DNA from: Arabidopsis thaliana
Lineage: Eukaryota > Streptophyta > Magnoliopsida > Brassicales > Brassicaceae
DNA: 64,000 bases
Reading direction: 5' to 3'
Assembly (NCBI RefSeq): GCF_000001735.4
Contig: NC_003076.8
Span: forward strand, 6,448,001-6,512,000
Shown in pieces: positions 37,617 through 47,592 of this stretch. The notes below the pieces were generated by a model. The model saw nothing but the letters and a program-made list of their open reading frames with translations. It had not been told where the DNA came from and searched no databases. The translations under genes were made by a program, and so were the position numbers. The first letter of the stretch is position 1. The number at the start of each line of letters is the position of its first letter.

Positions 37617-39009
37617 TCAATAAGAAAAACACCACGCCGGTCCAGCTTGAGCCTCCCTACAGAACCGATAATAAAGCCAGGCCGGTCCACCTTGCGGCTC
37701 ATTATGGAACCGATTATAAAGCCAGGCCGGTCCACCTTGTGGCTTATTGAGTAAACCATTATGAAACCGGACCGGTCCACCTTGTGGCTCCCTACGGAAC
37801 CGATTATAAAGCCATGCCGGTCCACCTTGCGGTTCATTACGGAACCGATTATAAAGCCAGGCCGGTCCACCTTGGAGCTCATTACGGAACTGATTATAAA
37901 GCCAGGCCAGTCCACCTTGCGACTCATTGCGTAACCCATTATGAAACCGGGCCGGTCCACCTTGTGGCTCACTACTTAACAGATCTTGAACCCAGTCCGG
38001 TCCACCTTCGTCCTCATCAGCACGTAACCGATTACGAAGCAACGCCAGTCCACGTTGCGCCTCACTACGTAACCGATTAAGAAGCCACACCGGTCCACCT
38101 TCAGAAAGGTACGGGTTAAAACGACCATCCCTTGTAACACTCTCCGCAATGTCCCGTGCAATGGAATTAGCAGGACAAGACACCAGCTCAAAGATGATAA
38201 AAGGAAATGATTGACAAGCTATGAAAATAGTATCGAGCCACATTGCATATCGAGGCCAATCCCGAGGATTATACAAGGCAGCAATTGCAGCTTGACAATC
38301 CGAAGAGATTATCACGTTTTGCAAACGAAGATCTCGTAAGCTTTTAACCACCCACAAGATACAACGCAACTCGGCCATGATCCTATTTGAAGACCTTGTA
38401 AAAGCATCTCTTGCATGGTATAGAGCCAAACCATTAACATCACGAGCAATCCAAGCTACCCCACTCATCATGTCAGCATTTCCCCAATGAGCATTCACAT
38501 TACACTTAACAATTCCAAAGTCTGGAGGAGTCCAGTTAAGATCCAAGCTCGTCCCCCGAACAAAGCATGCGCCATATGTATCTATCTGTCGCGCATTAAG
38601 CCACCGTTCCTCTTCTTCAACCCCTATGGATCCTTGTACACTCAAATCCACATGTCTACCTGCAAGCAATTTATCATTTTTATTAAACAAATTAAAGATA
38701 AAATTTCTGAATTATTAGTTAGATACAAGTTACAAGAAAAATTGCAAAATTCTAGCTATCGTCTTTTTAAAAACAAACGTTAGACATTAGGCTAATTGTA
38801 TAGTTTATGATAAAAGGACAACGACATCAAATTAAAAAGATTACAAAACTCATTAGCCATACAAAAGTTAAAAACTCACAAGAGTGTTAAACACAAAATT
38901 GACAAGAACCATATAGATTTAAATTGATATATCAAAGAGAGAAGGTTCAGTTACGATTTATGTGTCCTCTGTGATGAGCAATCATGACTTGAGAAGTAGA
39001 CAATAGCAT
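37617..39009 (-). CDS. RNase H-like (RVT_3) protein with 45-bp-repeat tail
   Basis: Probable two exons: 39009-38955 (starting MLLSTSQVMIAHH) and 38659-37617, joined in phase (AATC|GT AGA), 365 residues. Residues about 55-195 resemble the RNase H-like domain found in plant LINE-derived host genes: an FGIVKCNVNA strand, an E in MAELRCILW, a D in ISSDCQAAI, and a terminal SIARDIAESV helix. The usual first catalytic Asp (in KCN-x-D-G) is Asn here and the last acidic residue (usually AD-x-LA) is Arg, so nuclease activity is doubtful. The C-terminal 150 residues are about ten 15-residue repeats of the type GGPAWLYNRFRNEPQ. From memory this matches At5g19270, annotated reverse-transcriptase-like. 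Exon 1 is less certain than exon 2. Confidence 0.7.
37632..38098. repeat. Coding minisatellite, about ten 45-bp units
   Basis: Each unit contains GCCGGTCCACCTTG(T/C)GGCTC on the plus strand, then A(C/T)GGAACCGATTATAAAGCCAG or a variant with CATTATGAAACCGG. The unit length is 45 bp, so the host frame is kept. Units nearest the RNase H domain (38098 side) are the most diverged and central units most alike, as expected for repeat turnover. Two variant types alternate irregularly (WLYNRF and RFHNGL in protein). Confidence 0.85.
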
Positions 39010-39673
39010 CGTCTCTTGAACCTTGTTTAAAGGTCTGACCGGCCGTTTTGTTAACCAACTGAAAGATTCTAACAACAAATTTTCTTATATATATGCTTTA
39101 CCAATTGTTGTCTTTGAACAACCATAAAAAACAAAAAACAAATTGAGAGTTCTTAAATACACAAAATTGAGAAGGTAGTGAATGAAGACTATTATTATGT
39201 TACCAAATTATATATTCGTATATGTTTACCACATTTAAAGCATAGTCAATAAAAAATAAAAACGTTACCAAATGGATAATATATTGAAAGTTGATTAGTA
39301 AGTATCATTTATGTAATTTCCATCTCGTGTATGCATAATTGTATGCATATTGGTATTATAAATTCATATGGGACTTTAAAAATGGAGTAGTTGCATTTGT
39401 TGATAAAACAAAAGAAAATGGAAGTTCTCTCTGATTCAAGAATAAAGGTAACTGTAACATGTTTTATACTCACATAGACATTTTTGATTACTATGTTTTA
39501 CAAGATTTTAGGAAAATGACTTGTGTGCGTGTGTGTGCTTGTCTGTTGCATAAAAGAGAAGAGCACAAGACTGATATTTACGATTGGTATATTAGAATGC
39601 ATTATACATTCATGTTTAAATTTTACTGCATTAGGGATTACATTTTGTTATTTTTTGTGCTAACTAATTTATT

Positions 39674-39900
39674 TTGATTAGTAATCATTTATCACAACGG
39701 TAAGAAGTACTATTCCGTTATTTCTGTTACCCTACAAAAAGCAGTAAGCTTTTGATTAATAATCATATATCGCAATGGTAAGAAGTATACTGTTATTTCT
39801 CTTATCCAATTCCTGCTTTTGATTAGCAATCATATATTGCAATGATAAAAAATAATCGGATATTTTTTGTTACCAAATACATAAGGCGGTAAGATTAACA
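39674..39900. repeat. Three degenerate copies of an 80-bp tandem repeat
   Basis: TTTTGATTAGTAATCATTTATC at 39674 recurs as TTTTGATTAATAATCATATATC at 39752 and TTTTGATTAGCAATCATATATT at 39818. Each is followed by (G/C)CAA(C/T)GGTAAGAAGTA or a variant and a TGTTA(T/C)TTCT-like part. The third copy is the most diverged. Confidence 0.7.
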
Positions 39901-40416
39901 ATGCCAAAACGTTACCATCGTTATTTTTGTACCTCTATATTATACCAATTTTTCTAGATGTTACTCGAAATACATCTAAACATAAATAAGTCATCTCGAT
40001 CGAAAAACTTTTCATTAACAATGAGATTTCTAGAATCATATCTACATATCACTTAAGTCTTCAAAAACATAACCTTTTTCTTTACAAGATTCTTGATAAT
40101 TCTAATCTATTTAATTTGTTTTTTTTCAAAAAATTAAAACCATAAATCAAGTGTAAAAAACAAAAAAAATCTCATAATCTATAGCGTAATCCACATATTA
40201 ACCAATAGTAACTCGTGGAGGTGATAATTATATAGCTTAATCCAACCCTAGCCAATCATGTAAAGCGTTAGGGATAATGTACTCTTAGAGTCTATCGACC
40301 AGTGAAAATAAAAAGACAGTGAAAATACGATAAGAGAAAGAAAAAAAAAAAACAGAGAAGGTAAGAAAAATTCAAAGCGAGGTTCTCGGGAACCAATCTG
40401 GAAGGAGGAGGGGTGC

Positions 40417-40439
40417 AGAGAGAGAGAGAGAGAGAGAGA
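40417..40439 (+). repeat. (AG)n microsatellite in the KAPP leader
   Basis: About 11 AG repeats end ten bases before the KAPP start codon. GA-rich leaders are common in plant genes, and length variation between accessions is likely. Confidence 0.8.
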
Positions 40440-40449
40440 AGCGAAGACG

Positions 40450-43400
40450 ATGGCGATGATAGGGATGAACATTATTGGGCTATTCATGGTTCTTATGTTG
40501 CTTCTCATCTCCCTCATCATCCTTTTCGCCTGCAAGCCATGGCGATATTTTTCTCGTTTCCGATCCTCCTCTCGTTTTTCTTCTACCTTCAAGGTTTCTT
40601 CTTCCTCTTCCTCTTATCTCATTCTCTATTCAATTTTCAGAGTCTTCGTTCCACGGCTTCGTTTTTTGATTTTTGATTCGATTTTATGTCGGATGGTTTG
40701 TTTTCGCGAAATGATCAATTGATAAAGGATTTGATCATCAGTGACAAGTGTTACGTCGCTGGATCATGATGCTTTTCTCGTGGATTCCGATAGTAGTTGG
40801 GGTTATTTGGCGATTTCGTTGATTGATTTTGTCGACGTGGGGGCGGTGAGATATATATTGTGTGTTTGGTTTCTGAAATAATCTGATTGACTTTTTGGAG
40901 ATGATAATGTGTTGTTGAGTTTTCTCACTGTTGAAAAATTAGGATTCTTTTGTTGTTGTTAGATTCTTTTGAAGCTCAAGAGTTGATAGATTCGTTTGGT
41001 TTATAATGAGTGTGGCTGGATTTTCTCTGCCTGCTCGATTTGCACAAAATGGTTTTGTTTGAATAAAGCGTAATGGCCGTTTCAGCTTCTTTTGTGTGCT
41101 ATGTTTTCTTCTTCTTCTCTAGCCATGGCTAATTGACATTTTCAACGGCTCAAACTGTTGATGTGCACTTAGACAGACATTGGAAGTAGGGAACTCTTGT
41201 GAATTTGCTTGCGAAAACTGTCGATTTGTTTCTGAATTTGGACATTGGTGCTTATATATTAGGCAATGTGAATGTTGCCAAGAACTCAGTTTCAGTGTGG
41301 GAAATTATCGTGGGAGAACTTCTTCCTCATTAGTTACCTTTTTGTAGGAATTCTGTGAGTTTTGTTTTTTTTGTATTTTTGTCTTTCTACCGGAGAAATG
41401 GTAACAAATGAATGAAAAAGGTGAAATCAGCTGTTCATTCATTTCCTAGCTCTGTTATACTCTACTCCTTACTAATCTAATAGGCGGTTTTACTCTCACT
41501 GGAAATAGGATACAGCTCATCCATCTAGTCTTTTCGCTTGTAGATTTCATTTGTTTGCAATTTCTCCATAACTTGGATAACATACTAAAATTGTATAAGA
41601 ACTAAATCCACCTTATTATTACTACATTCTTCATATAGGGAAATATTGAGTTTCTCATCTTTCAGCTATTGAGTATCCAGTTTACGCAACTTTTTTTTTG
41701 CTCCTAGCCCTAATTCTTTCAGCGCCATTGTTTGCAGGTGGGGGATTTGCAGAGACCACTTATTTCTGATGATGGAAATTTGATCCAAGGACAAACCAGT
41801 GAGGTAACAAGGGAATATGATTTAGAGGGAGCTTGCTACCAAAATGATGGACTTTTGCATTCATCTCTGACTGAGGGACGGTTTTACAAACAAAGGCTTC
41901 CTTCGTCATCTCCCCATTTCTCCCAAGGTACTCATTGCCTCTTTCCTCCCCTGCTATGTCCAGCTCTGGTAGACAAGTTGGATTGACTCTAGATCATTAG
42001 CGTGATGGAAATGATACAGTTGTATCAGAAACATCCTCTTTGCATTATGAACTCTATGCATCACTCATTCTTGACCTTACCAATCTGCCCTAACTTATGT
42101 AGGTGAAAGCTTTGTTCTAGAAGTAATTTCTGAACCTTCTGACAATGCTTTGGTGGGCCAAACGCTTAAACTTCCAGCTGAAAAAGGTTCCTTGGCAGAA
42201 GTGCAAACATATGACTGGCAGAATAACAGAAATGAAAACTTGCAATATAATCTGGAAAAGGATCGACTTATTAATCTTTCTCCGAGGCTCGTGGAAGATC
42301 AAAGTAATTTCTTATTCTTTTGCTTGCCTAGGGTGTGTAATACAACTTCAATCCATTTTTTGAATTACTTGTGCAAGACATATATCATATTTTGTGTTAG
42401 AAGTGCAGGAAGTTGGCTGTTCCTGGAAGTCATCGCGGGTCCTGCCATTGGGCTTCAACATGCTGTGAACTCCACAAGTTCCTCCAAGCTGCCAGTGAAA
42501 CTTGGAAGGGTTTCTCCTTCTGATTTGGCATTGAAGGACTCAGAAGTCTCTGGGAAACATGCACAGATAACATGGAACTCTACTGTAAGGAGCTATGTAG
42601 ATTTATTTATACGACTTCTGCATGCCACTTCTTACACTGTGCGTCACACCTGCCTGGTTTTGATTTCAGAAATTTAAATGGGAGCTGGTAGATATGGGTA
42701 GCCTAAATGGAACTCTCGTAAACTCTCATTCAATAAGTCATCCTGATTTAGGCAGCCGGAAGTGGGGTAACCCTGTCGAGCTTGCAAGTGATGATATAAT
42801 AACTTTGGGAACAACAACAAAGGTCTATGTAAGTCAATCTGAGTGGTGAAGGTGCTTGCTGGTAATTTTTTTTGTTTCCCTTGTTAATTTCATGCAATTT
42901 CTTTTCATCTTTGGAAGGTCCGTATCTCCTCTCAGAATGAGTTTCAGATACCCTTCAAAATTGGTGTGGCCTCAGATCCCATGGCTATGCGTCGAGGAGG
43001 CAGGAAACTTCCGATGGAAGATGTTTGTCATTACAAGTGGCCGCTTCCTGGGGCTAATAAGGTTACCTTGATTAGTGATTTGAGTTGTATGTATGATGAT
43101 GGGCTTCGCTGCTTTTGATAACATAATTCCAAATGTATATGGTTTCAGTTTGGACTGTTTTGTGTTTGTGATGGACATGGGGGATCAGGGGCTGCTCAAT
43201 CCGCAATCAAGTGAGTCTTTCTTAAAAAAATCCAAATCACCTCTATTAACTATTTCTTTTATAAAATCCTCCTCGATAGGTCTTATTTTGGGTTTTCTTT
43301 GTATGCTTAACCTACGAAATGTCCTAACCTGAAAAAGGCTGCGGTTTTGGCTGTGTTTAAACTTCTAACAGCATCCGCCTTTCTGAGTTTTTCTTTATTG

Positions 43401-45182
43401 TTTTTGCTTCATTTATTAATCAACTTCTTATGTAGTTTAAAATTTTTAGCTGCATGTGATTAGCCATGCAAATGTGTTACAGTTAGGGCAGGCGTGGTTA
43501 CAGCCGGGAACAAATATATGAAACTTTGTTCTGTTCATTTTTGTAAATGGGCTTAGTCATTATATGTTAGGAGCCTTCACTAACTACTGGAGCATCTTTG
43601 ATTTACTTGTGTCTCCAACAACGGCAATTATATACTTGAATATATAAGCTAATTAAACTTCTTCTCCAGAATTATTCCGGAGGTTCTAGCGAATATTTTA
43701 TCAGACTCGCTGAGGAAGGAGAAAGTGTTATCAAAAAGGGATGCTTCGGACGTCCTTAGGGACATGTTTGCTAAAACAGAAGCTCGCCTCGAAGAACACC
43801 AATATGAGGTATTTCAGTTTGTCCTTTTCTTTTCCTTTGATGGCATGTTTGCCTTCTTGACGACTTGGCTGGAACTTTTTCATTGCTTCCTACTTAATGA
43901 ATTAGTTGATCGATGCAGGGTTGTACAGCTACTGTTCTCTTGGTTTGGAAAGACAATGAAGAAAACTTCTTCGCACAATGTGCCAATCTTGGGGATTCAG
44001 CATGTGTTATCCAGTACGTAAAAAATATTATATTGCTATTCTTGAGATTCGTAGTTGCTGAGCTTGCATTAACCAGACTTGTAGCAGCATTTCTTGGTGT
44101 AGAAAGAGGGAGGGGACTTGATTACTCAGATTAGAAACAAAGATCTTGCGTGTTTAAAGCGTGAGTGAGTGTGGTCTTCTTAATGAAAACCTCTTGGTTT
44201 GGAAACAGTAGATGATTACTAATATAGGCTTTATAGTAGAGTAAATAGACATCAATAGATGAGATTGTTTCACGTCGGAGTAGAATTTTTTTGGATAAGA
44301 AAAAGAATATTTGAATGTCGTTGCTTTGCTTTGTGGAAATAGAAAGAGAGTTTATCCCTACATCTTCCTTGATACGGATCTTAATTAATAATAAAAAATT
44401 CTGATAGTTGTTTTGCTCTTAGGAATTAATGGTCTCGGCATTATAATAGTAACTTCGACTTTCTTAACTGATTACGATTTGGTTTGCATTTGGCAGTCTT
44501 GGTGGCAGATATATACAAATGACTGAAGATCATCGAGTGGTTAGCTTGAGCGAGAGAAAACGATTCCAAGAAGCAGGACTAGCCTTGAGAGATGGAGAGA
44601 CTCGGCTTTTTGGTATTAGCTCAATGAATTAAACACGCTCAGGTGATTGCAACTTCTTTGTAACAAAATGACCAAATCTGATGTGATAATTTTCTTCAGG
44701 TATAAACCTTGCGAGGATGCTTGGAGACAAGTTTCCAAAGCAACAAGACAGCCGTTTCAGTGCAGAGCCATATATAAGTGAGCCTTTGCGTATCGATCAA
44801 TCTAGTAAAGACGTATTTGCTGTATTGGCTAGGTAAAAAAACATAAACATAAACATAATAAGCTTTTTCCCGTTTTCTGATTCTTGCTCGCTAATTTTTG
44901 AAATCCGAATACTGCAGTGACGGGTTATGGGACGTGGTAAGTCCGAAGAAAGCTGTGCAGCTTGTACTTCAGGTAAAATCAATTTCTACTCGTTGAGACA
45001 TTTGCTATGTCTGAAAACGTCGATCTCATGTAATGTTTATGTTATGGCAGATGAGAGATAAAGAGAGAGGGAGAGAGAGTAGTGCGGAGAAGATAGCAAA
45101 CGGTCTGCTGAATGAAGCTAGAGCGATGCGTACAAAGGACAACACCTCCATTATTTACTTAGATTTCGATACTTCCCTGTAA
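40450..45182 (+). CDS. KAPP: Kinase-associated protein phosphatase (FHA + PP2C)
   Basis: Thirteen exons: 40450-40593, 41738-41927, 42103-42303, 42409-42584, 42670-42828, 42918-43061, 43149-43210, 43670-43808, 43919-44013, 44497-44612, 44700-44832, 44918-44972 and 45051-45182, giving 581 residues. Domains in order: an N-terminal membrane anchor (residues about 7-28, then KPWRYFSRFR); a linker; the FHA domain, which binds phosphorylated receptor kinases (LGRVSPSDLAL, VSGKHAQI, MGSLNGT); and the type 2C phosphatase domain (VCDGHGGSG, GDSACV, SDGLWDVV, DNTSIIYLDFD). KAPP binds CLV1, FLS2 and other receptor kinases at the plasma membrane and dampens their signalling (established knowledge). Intron 1 is 1.1 kb. 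The start is the first ATG after an (AG)n leader. Confidence 0.96.
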
Positions 45183-46112
45183 TGTTAGGAAACATCTTTT
45201 AAGATATTTGGGAAGTGTCTTTCTTTTGTGTACCATCTTTTTATGTATTAGTATTTTTGTTAGGGTATAAGAGAGACAAAAAAACCTCAGATGCAGAGAT
45301 TTAGGATGGATCGTCTTGGTGAGCGACATTGGTTTCATTATCTTTACTTATATAATTAATAATATTATCAGTTAAAGTTTCTGTTTCGTATTTTATTCTT
45401 TGGTGAGAATGAATTTCATCAGACAATACAACTTATCAGTTTAGTATGGACTATGGAGTCCGTAATTCTGAGTATTCATTGGTACTTTTGGATTTCGATT
45501 TTGGTTTTTGATTTTAGTATCAATACGGTTATTCTAGAGTTTCGGTTCAGTTTTGTTCCAGCTATTTCAGTTTTGTTCTTTTTACGATGTGTACGCAGGC
45601 ACCAAAATAATACTATTTTGACTGTTGTTCGGTTAGAAGTAGAAAGAAAATCACAGATTTTGTAATAAAAATCTGCCTATTTTCGGAATGAACACGTATA
45701 CAATTTTGACTGATATATATGGAATGAACCAAAATAGTCAACAGTCAAGAATTTCAAGAGATTTTGGGATTCTTTCCTCAAGTAATCTTACTACCTAATC
45801 TGAGTTTTGACTCAATAAATTTTAGTTTAACTTCCGTTTTAAAAATTGGAGTTGTTGTTCAACCTTTTGCATCGTACTAAAACAAATTAAGAAAAACAGA
45901 ACCCCAAAAAGATTTGAAATTGAAAACAAAGCGGGCCCAAAAATCAGGAGTAGTTCGAGCGTCCACACTAAAAGCATGTGTCCCAACAACACCAGATCCT
46001 ATCCTCTCAATTTATGAAACGTCATTAAATCCTCTCAACGGTTAACCAAACCCCACACCTCACATCCTTTTCTTTCCCCTTCTCTCAACCTTTTGGTGGA
46101 AAAAACCAGAAA
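45183..46112. other. KAPP 3' region and promoter of the hydrolase gene
   Basis: KAPP 3' UTR to about 45320, then AT-rich sequence without a supported gene. GCGGGCCCA at about 45931 and a CT-rich leader directly before 46113 belong to the next gene's promoter. Confidence 0.6.
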
Positions 46113-47105
46113 ATGGGGTTGCATCCAATTTCCGACGCCAATGAACACAATCCCTTCGGCTCTCTCACCGCCGACGAATTCTACGCCAAACATTCCGTTA
46201 GCCACTCCTCCGCTTTCATCACCAACCCTCGCGGTCTCAAACTCTTCACTCAATGGTGGTCACCACTCCCTCCAACTAAACCAATCGGTATCATCGCTGT
46301 CGTTCATGGCTTCACCGGCGAATCCAGTTGGTTCCTTCAGCTCACATCAATCCTCTTCGCTAAATCCGGTTTCATAACCTGCGCAATTGATCACCAAGGC
46401 CATGGATTCTCCGATGGACTCATCGCTCATATCCCTGACATCAATCCCGTCGTCGATGACTGTATCTCTTTCTTCGATGACTTCCGTAGCCGTCAAACAC
46501 CGTCAGATCTGCCGTGTTTTCTCTACTCTGAATCCCTAGGCGGCGCGATTGCTCTCTACATCTCGCTTCGTCAGAGAGGTGTTTGGGATGGACTTATCCT
46601 CAACGGAGCTATGTGTGGAATCAGCGATAAATTCAAACCGCCGTGGCCGTTGGAGCATTTGCTATTCGTCGTCGCGAATCTTATCCCTACTTGGCGCGTT
46701 ATCCCCACTCGCGGATCTATTCCCGATGTTTCGTTCAAGGAGCCGTGGAAGAGGAAGCTTGCCATGGCTAGCCCAAGGAGGACGGTGGCGAAACCACGGG
46801 CCGCTACTGCTTATGAGCTGATTCGTGTTTGTAAGGATCTGCAGGGGAGGTTTGAGGAAGTGGAGGTTCCGCTTCTGATTGTGCACGGCGGAGGTGATGT
46901 TGTATGCGACGTAGCGTGTGTTGAGGAGCTTCATCGGAGAGCGATTAGTGAGGATAAGACGATCAAGATCTACCCTGAGTTGTGGCATCAGATGATTGGG
47001 GAATCGGAGGAGAAAGTCGATCTGGTTTACGGTGATATGCTGAGCTGGCTCAAGAGTCGAGCTGAAAGGAAGGCACGCGCCGCCGTTGATGGAGGAGCAG
47101 CTTAG
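46113..47105 (+). CDS. MAGL16: Monoglyceride-lipase-like alpha/beta hydrolase
   Basis: Intronless, 330 residues. It belongs to the plant monoacylglycerol lipase / lysophospholipase family of alpha/beta hydrolases. Visible: the oxyanion-side motif VVHGFTGESSWF (about 68-79), DHQGHGFSDG (about 95-104), and a nucleophile elbow FLYSESLGGAIAL in which the usual GxSxG reads SESLG, so the first glycine is Ser. The catalytic acid region is VHGGGDVVCD and the catalytic His lies in ELWHQMIGE near the C-terminus. Basic residues and a short Ala-rich tail follow. Most relatives carry GxSxG, so substrate preference may differ. The family number MAGL16 is from memory. There is no signal peptide; a cytosolic or membrane-surface location is likely. 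Confidence 0.88.
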   Translation: MGLHPISDANEHNPFGSLTADEFYAKHSVSHSSAFITNPRGLKLFTQWWSPLPPTKPIGIIAVVHGFTGESSWFLQLTSILFAKSGFITCAIDHQGHGFSDGLIAHIPDINPVVDDCISFFDDFRSRQTPSDLPCFLYSESLGGAIALYISLRQRGVWDGLILNGAMCGISDKFKPPWPLEHLLFVVANLIPTWRVIPTRGSIPDVSFKEPWKRKLAMASPRRTVAKPRAATAYELIRVCKDLQGRFEEVEVPLLIVHGGGDVVCDVACVEELHRRAISEDKTIKIYPELWHQMIGESEEKVDLVYGDMLSWLKSRAERKARAAVDGGAA

Positions 47106-47592
47106 AGTCCCTTTTGAGTCTTTGGGTGTTGTATTGTAGTCCAATAGGACTGTGCCATCTGGCAAGAAACTATTTATGGTTTTACTGTTTCGTAATCGTA
47201 GCACATGGTTTACAGTTAAACCAATACCTTTGGGTATCATCAATAATATAAAAAATCGTTGACAAGAAGAGAAAAAAATATTTGAAAATTAATGTTTCAG
47301 ATTCTCTACCAATTTCAGAAAATTTTCAAATAATGGTCAACCATCTGATAATGTCGTTGTTTTCTCCGTCAAGGGACAAGAGCTCAAATCATAAATGGTT
47401 CAAGTTACTCTGACATAGTCGTCTAGAACAAATGTCAAATGGTTCAAGTTATGTACTAAGAACGTAAGTTAACAGGCCGTAAAATAGGCCCAATAGATTA
47501 AGATAATTGAGGCCCATTAATCCAGTAAGAACCCAAAACCACATAAACCCTGCGAAATTGGCAGGCGGCTGCTGCACTCGCCGGCGGCAGAG
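47106..47592. other. Spacer with promoter of the SPOUT methyltransferase gene
   Basis: Includes the hydrolase 3' UTR (to about 47260) and AT-rich spacer. The promoter of the next gene follows, with two GGCCCA motifs and ACCCAAAACCACATAAACCC close to the start. Confidence 0.6.
47487..47516. promoter_or_regulatory. Paired site II elements of the SPOUT gene
   Basis: AGGCCCAATA at 47486 and AGGCCCATTAA at 47510 lie about 80-105 bp before the ATG. Paired TGGGCY elements are characteristic of ribosome-biogenesis and translation genes in Arabidopsis, in line with an RNA methyltransferase. Confidence 0.6.

Larger units (their letters stand above)
39010..40449. other. Spacer upstream of KAPP
   Basis: AT-rich with no gene recognised. 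It contains a degenerate triplicated repeat (39674-39900) and, near the right end, the KAPP leader with an (AG)n microsatellite. Confidence 0.6.

Noticed and set aside
37535-38191. Several overlapping ORFs on both strands across the minisatellite
   Set aside because: A 45-bp repeat keeps all frames open; only the minus-strand frame continuous with the RNase H domain has family support.
39674-39900. Regularly spaced repeats considered as a CRISPR-like array
   Set aside because: Only three degenerate units, adjacent without spacers, in plant nuclear DNA.
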